Shown here: piece by piece, positions 25,386 through 56,291 of the stretch
Position numbering within the stretch: position 1 is the stretch's first letter
Layout: every line of letters begins with the position of its first letter
Notes under the pieces: model-generated
The model's database searches: none
What the model was told of the DNA's origin: nothing
The model's input: only the letters and a program-made list of their open reading frames with translations
Origin: Glandiceps talaboti
Taxonomy: Eukaryota; Hemichordata; Enteropneusta; Spengelidae
Assembly: GCF_964340395.1 (NCBI RefSeq)
Contig: NC_135552.1
Coordinates: 14,269,694-14,333,693, forward strand
Direction: 5' to 3'
DNA length: 64,000 nucleotides
Made by a program: the position numbers and the translations under genes

Positions 25386-27990
25386 CTACTTGTGAACAAG
25401 TTTGATCATGTGTTTTTTTCCGGAATAAGTGCACGTCCAGCACAATAGGGAACTTGCAAACCCGCCATGTTGAATGTTGCATCATGGGAAATGTGATAAT
25501 AAATATTAATCAAATAGTATTGTAAACAATAATGTTACATTGTTTTTAGAGGTTTATTTTATCGGTAGCTCCTGATTAGGTATTACGATAACCACAGATA
25601 ATCCCATAGTCCTTTGCATCTGAGCATACTCAGTCTGGATTGCAAGTCCCCTATTACGTCACATGACCAAGTGGAGTAAATAAATAAACAACACTGACAC
25701 TGTGTACTATTTGTATTTTTAACATTTTATTTCAATTACTTTTAGAATTCAATTCAAATGTAAATATGACCTTATAATTACAATTAATGCTAAAATTACA
25801 CCTGACCTTTTTTAACAACCAACATTAGCTAATACATTAAGCCTTAAATCACAATACTTTGTACTTTTACTTCCCATAATACCGACACACACAAATACAA
25901 ATAATTATTGCCATATATATTTCATTTTTTTAAAAAGGGGGAAAAAAGATTATGCCCGTTCAGTGTGATGCCTGAACTCTAGTCATACGAAGTCTTGTAA
26001 ACTATGGATACATGGATGACGTCACAGTAATTATGACGTCACCCTGTTGTCTTTGTTCAGTGTTATTTGAGTTGTTATTTTGTGTTACGTGCGTGTGTGA
26101 TTATTTTGTGGTATAATTTTAGTGATGTTAGTGAAATTGTGTTCTGTACAGAGTAAAGCGATAATTATGTCATAAACCTGGAATATACAACAACGTAAGT
26201 TTATTTTGAGAAATTCGAAACTGTGTGAGCTAAGTGACAGTTTTCGAAGTGTCTTCCATAAGATCTTGAAGTAGAACATATATGATATATGTTACATAGT
26301 TTGTGATTTCTGTGTGTTGTCTTAGAATCTATCAGGATAAGTAATCTCTCTTTGATATTTATTGTAAGCCTGTAGTAATGACTTGACATCATTATGAAAA
26401 GATAGGTGAAGTCAGTTATTCACAATTTCTCCTCACCAATTTCCCTACGGGGTGATAAGACTTAGATGCGAGCAAATCTTCGTAGAAGACACATTCAACT
26501 CTTAACCTCTATTAAATACTTCAGAATCATCTGTATGAATGGTGCAAAATTAAGCTCTTGCTCGAAAAAATGTTAGTAGATCTTTACAAATTAATTACCA
26601 CAACATTACCAATATCGAATTTCATAACATCTGCATGTTATCATTAATACAGCACTTAAGGGCAGGTTTGATCTTTCAGCCTAAAGGAGTCTGTGGATTC
26701 TTAGAGGGCCACCCTACTGTTTGAAATTGGAAGAGAATGGTCATCCTATTTTGAAGGTGTTCACTGAGAAATTGTGTTTTGGAATTTGATGGGGGAATAC
26801 CCCTGGCTTGAGCTGTTGTGTTTTTCCTGTCCCCATTTCATGTTTGCCCTCATGTCTTACCTACCTCCTTTAATATTACTGCTGTGAGAATAATAACGAT
26901 ACACTTATCCTAATAATAACCACATATATATTACCATTATTAGTTATTACTTTAAATGGCATAGATACAGGACATATTTCTATCAAACTTGTGACAATGA
27001 CATCACACTATGGCATACATATGCATGTCAATTTATTTTGTGATACAATTCAATATGGCGGCCAGACGGCCATTTTGTTACGAACATTTCATGTTCAAAT
27101 CCATTACGCTGACATGCCTGAACATATCTCATTCAAAGTTGGTCTAAGGACAATGTTCTACAATGAAATTCAAATGAGCAACGTGAAAGGAATAGACACA
27201 AGTGTGATTTTCAAGATAAACTTAATTGATAAGATCCCCTGTTTATAAACAATTACACTCTTTGGAAAGTCCAGTTCAAACATTCATTGCCAAGTGTGGT
27301 ATCTGATACCAGAGGTCGTAAAATGGATGTCTTGTGTTTAATCTCAGTCTAAGGTTTAATCCAATGTATCATAACATTGCCTATAAAATAGTATGCTTAG
27401 TAACAGTCAGTCTAGATGTTAGCGTCTTGTATTTTACGACCCCCTGTTATCAGATACCACACCAGGCATTACAAAGCTGTGAAATTATTTCCTAAATGGC
27501 TACAGATAGCCTACAATTCACTCGAAAGAGCCCGCGTAAACCTTCAGAGCGTGTAAGAGAAGAGCAAACCCCAATCTCCTCTTTCGAGCTCTCTCCTACA
27601 TTGGCCATTAGCCACAGTGATCTTTTTACCGCCGTGATACATTTAAACCTTTTTAATCATTGCTATGCATATAAAGATGAATACTTAATAATTTTTTGTG
27701 TGCGAGATTTAGAGTCAACTAGTATAATCGATAATGTACACAGCGTGTGAAAAATGGAGATTCTGAAGTTATATTTATAAAATGGTCGACCTGTTCTATG
27801 ATTGTTACGGGAGGGGGACAGAGTATAATGTACGGATGAAAATCCACAAATTCCCACCCGATCCCCTCCCAAACCAAGAAAATGGTTCATCCCTTAATCT
27901 GGTCATTGGATATGCTAAAGATATTATAATGACGTGCACGCATGTACTAAGAAGTAGTCATTCATGAAATAAAAGCCGCTTATCGTAAAA
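25385..27990. other. Intergenic spacer between convergent genes
   Basis: I see no exons. It contains a short candidate inverted repeat (about 25,441-25,459 with 25,640-25,658), two full TGACGTCA sites at 26,017 and 26,034, and an inverted-repeat element at 27.3 kb. The Rho-Roco gene reads towards it from the left and the WFIKKN-like gene from the right. Confidence 0.6.
27295..27461. mobile_element. Small MITE-like element with about 30-bp terminal inverted repeats
   Basis: The left end, TGTGGTATCTGATACCAGAG then GTCGTAAAAT, is mirrored at the right end by ATTTTACGACCCCCTGTTAT then CAGATACCACA. The total is about 167 bp, non-coding. No clear target-site duplication is visible. Confidence 0.75.
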
Positions 27991-27992
27991 TT

Positions 27993-42023
<14,031 letters not shown>

Positions 42024-42253
42024 TTTCCCTCGCTCGCTGTGGAACAGTTTGAAAAAAAGAGCCCTTGGCAACTATTTTAAAGACGGCAGATATCCTCGTT
42101 CTCTCTCCTGTAGTCAAACTGAACTAGAACACGAAGACTGGCTTAACTCTTCAGACATAAATAAAATCAGACCTAAATAAACGACAGGGTGAAAATCTAG
42201 CTGTTGTGTTCACGAATCCTCCGATTTGAGGACTTATTGTGATTCAGTACTAG

Positions 42254-42261
42254 TGACGTCA
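42254..42261. promoter_or_regulatory. Full CRE-type site upstream of WFIKKN
   Basis: TGACGTCA lies about 230 bp before the start codon. A TTTAAAATAG sequence (about 42,070-42,080) could act as a weak TATA element. If so, transcription would start below the ATG at 42,071, supporting the 42,023 start. Confidence 0.4.
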
Positions 42262-44402
42262 CTGCCTTCTGGCGCATATCTCATATTATTCCTAGCATCC
42301 TCTCTGCATACTAATCATGATCGGCCATGACAACAGCAGCATATGTGCACACATCGTCATAATTTAACACTATAATATTCTCCACAGCTGTCACAGCATT
42401 TATATTTTGTTTTCTGGTGACACTATAACATGTAGGTGTTCCGATGTATAATCGGTCAAAGTAAGATATGGTTATAATTTCTAATAAAAACACTACACAC
42501 GGATTATGAAGATGAAATAATCACAAATATGACATAACTCCGACATGGAAACTTTGAAAGGATCTGGTGTTACATCTACCTGGGTTTCAGAAAAAAATTA
42601 ATTAATTGATTGATTAATTTGTTAATTATAGAGTACGCTACCCAGAATGCAAAAACCAAAATGGAGAGCTCGAAGGTATAAAAAACTGTTTACATCAATC
42701 GCTGTACTCGTAGCTCTCAGGCTCACCACAGATAACTATAGAAACAGAATGTCATTCATTATATTGCTCATGTGAAACATGTTCCCTTCTTCTCATGTTA
42801 TACAACCAACGACTGGCACGCATGAACACAAATTGTTACAAAAACAGAGAAAGTAAACATTAACTGAATTGGATTATTATCACTTGGCACAGTATGTTGG
42901 AAGTTCAGAGACCCATTGCATTCCACCATTTGATATGAACAGCCTTATGACCTCTATACATAACAGCTGACGAATGAATTTCAAGTTCATCTACAATAAT
43001 TTCATGTACATATAATGGGGAACTCGTTATGTCATTATGCATAAACGAAGTTTTACTACTTTAAATGCAATAAATTCCATCTGCGAAACAACAAATAAAG
43101 TGACAATTATTACACTTATCTGATGGTCTAGCGATCAAATCCTAAAACGGAACATGTAGAATTTACGACAGGACAGTCAGAGGAGAAAACGGGGGGGGGG
43201 GGGGGGGGGGGCTCGAAAACATTTGGGGCGCACACAATCAGGTGATCAGGTGAAGAACAAATGAACGCTGTTATAGACTCAGAAATCGGTTGCATTTTAA
43301 TTTCATGTAATGTGATAGTGTATCAGTGAACCTTATGGCCTGTGTGTGTAGGGGTTTACTGTGGAGGAGGTATACATTGCAAAATTACCATAATTTAAAA
43401 GTGCAACCAATCAGCGATCAACAACATTTCTTGATCAACGCAGTCGTCAGTTCGTTTAGTTATTTTGGCATTTGTTAACAATGACACAGTTCAGCAGGAC
43501 TCCATCTTTCTTAATTCTTTGTGATTACATCTATAAAATTTTATAGTCATGTAAGTTTATAATTTTTGTGTTCCGATTCTAGGGAGATGCTCAAAATGCA
43601 GCTCAGGAACTTGATTACTGTAATATATACAACAGGGTGTTGATCGGGCGATCTTTCTTGGGTAACATCATATGCCAGTTCCCCCTCGGGGCCAATGAAT
43701 CATCCACACAGTCGATTTCCCGCCAGGCATTACACCCTTGGGGAAACAGGATATGATGGGGTGACACGGAACAGACTCGTCATATTGCCCTTCGACCATT
43801 CAATATGCATAATCAATTGTTTTCATTTGTAGGGGTATTTGCATCACTTTCGTGTACATATCATTTGCATGCATAGTGTTTATATCTTTCCATTCTGTTT
43901 TTTTTTTTAAAAACATTTTAAAGTTGGTGTATTATTACTCCTGAGTCTATAGTATATGCAGAAAAGATGTTGGTAGCTTTAAAATTTGGGATTGTGAGAT
44001 ACCGATCTCTATATCTTTAATTTACTTTTACACAATATCACCATTTGGAGCTACTGAATGGCTTATAATATCAATGTTTTCGTTTTCTGATACGAATAAA
44101 TGGAATATTTAGCTTCTGACAACTTATTTGCATGATCCCTGGTTGTAGTTTGCTGATTCTAAGTACTGCACATTTTACCAAAGTTTCGTAGGAAATGAAC
44201 AAGACCACAAATTACTCAATTATGTGGGAGTGGTTGACCGATGTGTGATAGCGTGAGGGTGCCCCGTCAAGGCGTACCCTACACCTAATATACAGTTAGA
44301 CACATGTTCGATATCTCCAGTTAGTATATTGGATTTTGTAAAGGTGTTCTAGGACACCCGAATGCCGGATATAATTTTTGCTATCTGAAAGGCTTGGGAA
44401 AG

Positions 44403-44473
44403 TATATGTGATGGTGTTTGTTTGTTTGTCCGTTTGTTTGTTTGTTTGTGTATGTATGTGTGTGCGCGCGCGC

Positions 44474-44513
<40 letters not shown>

Positions 44514-44614
44514 ACATGTGTGTGTACATGTGTGTTTGTAAGGTTTTGAATATTGTTAACTATTTTGATATTCATTATTCTTCATGTGATTTTTTCTTAA
44601 TTAAGTTACTATGG

Positions 44615-44645
<31 letters not shown>

Positions 44646-44703
44646 CATACATACATACATACATACATACATACATACATACATACATACATACATACAT
44701 ACA
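44403..44703. repeat. Microsatellite cluster (TTTG, GT/GC, ACAT)
   Basis: TTTG units, then mixed CG/GT dinucleotides, then about 100 bp of unique DNA, then about 21 ACAT units. Confidence 0.96.
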
Positions 44704-45161
44704 TTTTTTTAAACTTGGCAGTTGGTTTCTTTATTTCTGTGATGGCAGCAAATTACAAAAGTGCATAATCTCTTCTAAAATCTAAACAAATTAAATGTAA
44801 TGGTTTCAGTAATTAATACCAGTCAGGTGTAAACAATATTATCAATAAAAAACATAGAAAGGAGAAAAGAAACTTGAATATTTAACTGTAATAACTATTT
44901 TACGACTTTCGAAGTGAAATAAAAGTTAACTACTATCTTGGTTCACTTCATTTGTTGTTCTTCTATATATCAAAATCATATTTTATGATGTTATTAAAAG
45001 TGGATGTGCATTTATTTCACTTAAATGTGAACAGATAATAACCACTGCAAGCACGGAAACTATAGCACAGCAATCCTCAATACTTGAAGGTGTTACCTAT
45101 ATGAGAAGAGAAAAATGGAAAGAAAACAGTTAACATCAATCGTTGTACTCCTCGCTCTCAG

Positions 45162-45355
<194 letters not shown>

Positions 45356-46121
45356 AAAACTTTCATTGCATTGACTTGGGCATTGACTGTGTCCACCAGC
45401 CTGACAAAACACAGTCCATATATGTACGAGGACGTCTGATAAGCGCTGCCGTAAAAAGGCTAGTAGTTTACGGCCTGATGACAAGTCACCAAAGATGATT
45501 ATGCACCAACATTCGAAATTCACACAATTAAGGTAGTTGTCCATGCATTAGACTGTTACACAATATCCAAACACAGACTGGGCCTCGGCAGTCAGCGACT
45601 TCGGCCAATACACACACATCACGCACAGCAGTTTGCTATATCAATTTCAACTGTCGCATATAATGGTCGATGGTAAATAGGTCAAAGGTCAGCATCTGAC
45701 TTGAAAGATTACATCCATACATAAATCAATCGGATTAAAATCGTATGTGTAAAGTAGGAATATGGCTCGATAGCTTTGTTTACAACTATCCCCTTCGTAT
45801 GCTGTCGTTAGTTTTCGATTTCGATGTTTCGGAACCACAAAATCGAAAACATACGATAGCATAAGATGGAAATCGAAGTAAGCAATTGACTTGTTTTCCC
45901 ACACCAGATTTTAACCGGAATATATAAATATAAATTAATATATACATAAGCCACCCGTTTGGGGGGCGAGTAATCAATATAAGTATATAATTTAAAGTAA
46001 AATGTTAAATTCTAACATATAATCCAGGATTCATCACCACTCCACTGGTAGGATATACGTCTAAGTACACAAATGATAATTACACATTAGATTCTAAATA
46101 GACACAGAAGATGGGCTTACC

Positions 46122-50865
<4,744 letters not shown>

Positions 50866-50984
50866 AGTTAGATTTGTTTGTGATTCTGGATGGCAAGATT
50901 AAGACAGTATTTCGTCCTCAATGTATGACAGATGAACACTCGGTGACACTTCTTTTGTCTGCTAAAAATCTACAGGTTTCCTGT

Positions 50985-51047
50985 CCTTATATATACAGTG
51001 AAGTTTTTAAAACTTGGACCTAACGGCTGTAGATTATCATGACGTCA
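50985..51047 (-). promoter_or_regulatory. Candidate promoter of the WAP-Kazal gene (TATA and CRE)
   Basis: On the - strand TATATATAAGG (50,995-50,985) lies about 120 bp upstream of the ATG. TGACGTCA lies at 51,047-51,040, about 45 bp farther upstream. The spacing gives a 5' UTR of about 90-100 nt. Confidence 0.55.
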
Positions 51048-51404
51048 TTTCCGGAGAATAATCAAGGTGTGTTAAAATATGACATCATTATAGATAAATA
51101 GATTGGTTGATAAATCATTATCCATATATAGAAGTGGTCGTTTCACACGGAATACCACAACGTAAATATGAAGTTAACAGTTAACTTTGAAGGTAACACT
51201 CGTCTTTTATCTAGTCCTGAATAAAGAGAAGTATTCAGTGATTAAGATATTTATAAACGGAATCATTTGTCGCTGTTTGCACTCCTGTTAACGATAAGCT
51301 AACCACCGGCCGAGTAAGGCTTATCAAATGAACCAGATTGCGCAAAAGCACTGTGTTTAGCAAAAACAATGGCAATTGCTCGTATACGGTGTACAGCTTC
51401 ACAT

Positions 51405-52130
51405 CAGTATCCTAGAGACTTGGCTATCTGATTCAACATACTGGCTTGACAGTATAGTCCAAACTAAAGCTATCTGACTTAACATAGGTTGACTTGACAG
51501 GAGCTGCCCAGAGACTTGACTGCCCGACATAACATACTGGCTTGACAGTATCATAACCCGGAGACTTGGCTATCTGACTTGACTCTGGCTTGACAGTCCA
51601 GCACAGCGACTTGGCTAGCTATCCAACTTGACATACTGGCTTGACAGTATATATAGCCCAGAGACTTGGCTATCAGATTTGATATACTGACTTGGCCACA
51701 GGTACTCGAATCAATCTGTATGATTAAAACAAATATGTATGGTCTATAGTCTTATTTACCATACATATTTTTTTTTAAATCATACAGATTGATTTGAGTA
51801 CCTGTGGACTTGACAGTATATATAGCCCATAGACCTGGCTGTCTGGCTTGATACTGTCAAGTCAGTATAGCCAGGAAAGAGACCTGGCTATCTAACGTGA
51901 CGCACTTGCTTGACTATAGCCTTAGGCGACCTGGCTATCTAACTAACTTGACATACTGGCTTGACAGTATAGCCCAGAGATTTGGCTATCTGATTTGACG
52001 TACTGGCTAAACAGTATAGCCTAGACTTTGCTGTAGTGGCTTCAATTTGACAGTATATAGCCCAGAGACTTGACTACCTTACTTGATATACTGAATTGAC
52101 AGTAAAACACAGAGACATGGCTATCTAACT
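51405..52130. repeat. Degenerate minisatellite (about 50-60 bp units)
   Basis: Units such as CAGAGACTTGGCTATCTGAC, TTGACATACTGGCTTGACAG and TATAGCC recur about 12 times with insertions and substitutions. Confidence 0.85.
51696..51807. mobile_element. Hairpin element inside the minisatellite
   Basis: Left arm CCACAGGTACTCGAATCAAT and on to CATACAGATTGATTTGAGTA and CCTGTGG on the right. Arms of about 47 bp, loop of about 15 bp. It interrupts the repeat unit between ACTTGG and ACTTGAC, so it looks like an insertion. Confidence 0.8.
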
Positions 52131-52534
52131 TTAATAGGGACTTATCACTTTCTCCGGCCTGAGGGTGTCGGTAGATTTTTCAATCGGCCGTCGAAAAGTC
52201 ACTGACCCCCTCTCTGTAAAACCGAAAACAGGATGACCCTACCCCACCCTATATAGTATTTACATGACATGTATTTGATCGTGACTCGGAGTGGACTGCG
52301 TTACTATGTCTCGCAAATATTTAATAAGATAACATCATACTAAATCAGCAACTTCACAATCGTGGTATTATATTCAAAAAAGAGTTTAATAGCATCTTGA
52401 CAGTAAAAGGTGGGGGGGGAGCTTGAGGTTGGCATGTGATGATGTGTACACCTCTCAATTCAAAATTCAAAAAGTCAAAATGTCAGTTTGGACAGCGGAA
52501 TAGTGTAGTACTTAGCGATAGTCCTTAACCTTGG

Positions 52535-53335
52535 GGTCTACTGTAGGCTAGTGGAACACTCTTCTATTCTACATGTAGAGTAGTGGAACACACTTCCATT
52601 CTACATGTAGGGTAGTGGAACACTTCCATTCTACATGTAGGGTAGTGGAACACTCTTCCATTCTACATGTAGGCTAGTGGAACACTCTCCCATTCTACAT
52701 GTAGGCTAATGGAACACTTCCATTCTGCATGTAGGCTAATGGAACACTTCCATTCTACATGTAGGCTAGTGAAACACACTTCCATTCTACATGTAGGCTA
52801 GTGGAACACTTCCATTCTACATGTAGGGTAGTGGAACACTTCCATTCTACATGTAGGCTATTGGAACACTTCCATTCTACATGTAGGCTAGTGAAACACT
52901 TCCATTCTACATGTAGGCTAGTGGAACACTTCCATTCTACATGTAGGCCAGTGGAACACTCTTCCATTCTACATGTAGGCTAGTGGAACACTTCTATTCT
53001 ACATGTAGGCTAGTGGAACACTCTTCCATTCTACATGTAGGCTAGTGGAACACTTCCATTCTACATGTAGGCTAGTGAAACACTTCCATTCTACATGTAG
53101 GCTAGTGGAACACTTCTATTCTACATGTAGGCTAGTGGAACACTCTTCCATTCTACATGTAGGCTAGTGGAACACTTCCATTCTACATGTAGGCTAGTGG
53201 AACACTCTTCCATTCTACATGTAGGCTAGTAGAACACTTCCATTCTACATGTAGGCTAGTGGAACACTCTTCCATTCTACATGTTGGCTAGTAGAACACT
53301 TCCATTCTACTGTAGGCTAATGGAACATTCTTCCA
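52535..53335. repeat. 30-bp minisatellite, about 26 units
   Basis: Unit GGCTAGTGGAACACTTCCAT then TCTACATGTA, with 32-bp variants that add CT. Each unit carries the palindrome TACATGTA. The 30-bp units keep frame in places, giving open frames of repeated LHVEWKC-type peptide that I do not regard as genes. Confidence 0.96.
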
Positions 53336-53897
53336 TCTTACCATAAGTCCGTAACTTCATTTCATTTATTCAAATAGGGTCTTCAGACATATCTTTACAA
53401 CATGAATTTTGTCTGAGTTTGTTGTGCACATCAATTGCATTTGTGATTTTTTGTTATTTGGGAAAGTGGATTGAGATATTTTATGGAAAGTGCTGATACA
53501 GTATAATAATATTAGATTAGGGCAGATGCCATGCACCAGTTTCTCAGGCACAATTGATGATTCCTCACTTCCCAAGACAAACGAATTTCAATATTATATT
53601 CAAAGAAACAACATTTTGCAATAAAGCAATATTTGAAAACACAGTAAATCTACTGTATCATAAGAAAAACTCTGAACCAAAATATGATTTTCTATCAAAT
53701 TTATCATTTTATTCATATAGTACACTCTATCACTTCAAATAGACTTACATAAATCCTGAAGAAATAGTATTGTAAATACAATGTACAATAACTTCACACA
53801 TGTTCACACATAGACAGTCAATGCATGAATTGAAATCATCATTTCACTTGAAGGGGGACAGAGGTGAGGCCGATTTCTCCTAGCTGATGTTGATGTG

Positions 53898-54426
53898 TAG
53901 TAAGTCATGAAAAGTCACTTTCACCACCTCTACATTGCCCAACTTCTCTACAAAATATGAAATAAAATCATCAAAGTCAGCCATAAACCGACCCCTGTAC
54001 ACTGGGATGTGGAATTCTGGGTATGGTGCCCAATTACCTATGCTGATGTCACTTGCAGTGCCCCTATATATCAGTCTGCATTTTGTTTCTACCTAATCCA
54101 TATATCGTTTCTATTTAATTGCCCTTTTAAGTAGAAAAGAGTAGATACATAGTCAGTAAGGTATGCCATGACAGGTTCCCTCACACATCAGTCAACCCCT
54201 CCCATGAGAGGAGGGCGGTGAGGGCAGAACGACACAACATACCTTACAGTCTAAATACAGACACTAACGCTTTTGAAGACTTCAAGTAATTGGGCACCAT
54301 ACCCAGAATTCCTACCCCAGTGTACAGAGGTGAGTTTATGGCTTAATTTGAATATTTTTATTTCTCTCATTTTTAGAGAAGTTGTGCGATGCAGAGGTGG
54401 TGAATGCGACTTTTTGTGACTTACTG
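53898..54426. mobile_element. Foldback element, about 140-bp arms
   Basis: The left arm (53,898-54,037: TTCACCACCTCTACATTGCC ... GGAATTCTGGGTATGGTGCC) is the imperfect reverse complement of the right arm (54,286-54,426). The loop is about 245 bp and itself has a shorter inverted pair around AAGGTATG/CATACCTT. Non-coding. Confidence 0.88.
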
Positions 54427-54803
54427 ACATCAACTAAAGCAGTCAGGATGAAATAAGCTTTGTCTTTGTTCCCATTTAAAGTGGCCATAATGATGGGAAT
54501 TGGGTATTATTTTGAATATTTAATTGATCAAAGAACTTAAGTATGTTTTTAAAAACAATGTTTGTTAAACTCAGTAAATAATAAAAAGCTTTAAAACTGT
54601 GCAAAAAGTGTGTTATTGTACGTACAAGAACAAACATTTGACATATTTTTCAGCATTTTGTTATTTATTGAGTTACAAACATGTACTTAGTCTATGCTGT
54701 TTTACATTTGATATTCCAAGTAGAACAATATAGTACAGTTCTTTTATCAATCAAAAATCCAAACTAAATACCCAATTCTCTCATCCATATGGCCCCTTTA
54801 AAG

Positions 54804-54838
<35 letters not shown>

Positions 54839-56209
54839 CACATCTCTACACAATTTCTATACATTTCAATTGAATACAAACATTTATATAGAAGCATTCA
54901 TAGAAAAATAGATGGATTACGTCAAGCACCAAATCAATTACTTTGAATTATTTTAAATTACCTTCTTTCATACATCTATCATTATATAAAGCTATAAGCT
55001 CAGTACTAAAAAGCTGGACGGTATTTTGTTTGACATTAGAAGTGTCTTGTGCCTTGATAGTCAATGTTTTGTAAATACAGTCTATTTGTCTATTAAAGTA
55101 CCTGTGACAGCATAAGCCTTTGTACGCCACTATTCAATGATTTTTGAAAGATAAAATGGGACGCAAAAGAATAATTGATGGTTCAATTCAAAGACGCATT
55201 GACAACAAACGAGTAACATTGGGTTAAATATGCTGTATGCAACCTTCACTCTCGTTATCTGTAAGACTGTAAGATATAAACGATCTCGCAGCCCTCGTTG
55301 GCATTGGAGTGAAATGGGTTGGCCAATGCATGCGGGCGCCCTGTCATGGTGTACCTTACAGCCTATCATTACCTTTGAAACTATGATTGTTAAACAAAGT
55401 ATTGTTTCTATTTCAAAAGCTATCTTGTCGAGAAATAAATTATGAAGAACTGTGGTTCAATTGAATATTTTTCAAGATAGCGGGCTTATTTGCATACATT
55501 ATTAATGGCTCTGTTATCTGCAGTAATAACAAGTAGACATTTCAGAAATTGTTTTGACAACCAATTTAAAGACTGAATGTAGACTTGTAACAAATTATAT
55601 TTGACTACAGCCTGTTATTGATTTTTCAGCCAGTTCAATAAGGCAGGCAATTCGTGATGTCCCTGCCCCATCAAATCTGATTTCAACATCAGCCCTGTGT
55701 GGGTAATGGGTATCTGTTTAAACCCCCCCCCCCCCCATATGGGGTCTACTTGGATATCTACACACTGTGCAGGCACTAATTGACATTTTGTAAAATCAGA
55801 ACCTTTTGACTGAAGTGACAGATATGGTTACTGTGCAGTTGCAGCATGCCAAAAAGTACAAACCTAGCAATACCATGTAAGAAGAAACCAATGTCCAATC
55901 AAAAGATGACTTTTTAAAGTTTAACAAGCATGCATTCTAGTGGTGGATGGACCCTTAGTATAAACATTAAGGATGACCAGATGAACAGCCAGAAAATATA
56001 TAAAGGAATTATCTCTCTACACATTCCTTACAGGATCTAAAAATGGTACATATTACGAAAAAAAAAAAAAAAAAACTTTTCTTTTACAAATCAATGAAGG
56101 ACAAGACAGAAAGTGACTTAAAGAATCAGTCTACATAAAAATTAGATAAAAGAGCAAAAATTGTGTGTTGTGGCGACAGCAGCTGAAGCAGTTATATGGT
56201 TCTACGTTT

Positions 56210-56291
56210 CTATGAATGAGCAGGCAGTGAGAAGGTTCTCCTGTAAAGCGGTGGATTACGTCCTATGGGTGCCAATGACAATGTGTGATGT
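56210..56291 (-). CDS. Unrecognised gene: last exon and stop
   Basis: 82 nt, HHTLSLAPIGRNPPLYRRTF then SLPAHS and TAG. Acceptor TATTTTGCAG. The RRTFSLP end resembles a basophilic-kinase or 14-3-3-type site. Confidence 0.75.

Larger units (their letters stand above)
51050..56205. other. Spacer dominated by minisatellites and a foldback element
   Basis: No supported exon. It contains the 51.4-52.1 kb degenerate minisatellite, the 52.5-53.3 kb minisatellite and the 53.9-54.4 kb foldback element; the rest is AT-rich DNA without a recognised gene. Confidence 0.6.

Noticed and set aside
43191-43211. G homopolymer of about 20 bases
   Set aside because: Possible G-quadruplex, but homopolymer length is uncertain in assemblies and nothing else supports a function.
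52755-52983. In-frame repeat peptide (LHVEWKC-type) on the - strand
   Set aside because: The 30-bp unit keeps frame only until 32-bp variants occur. There are no splice sites or non-repeat coding flanks.
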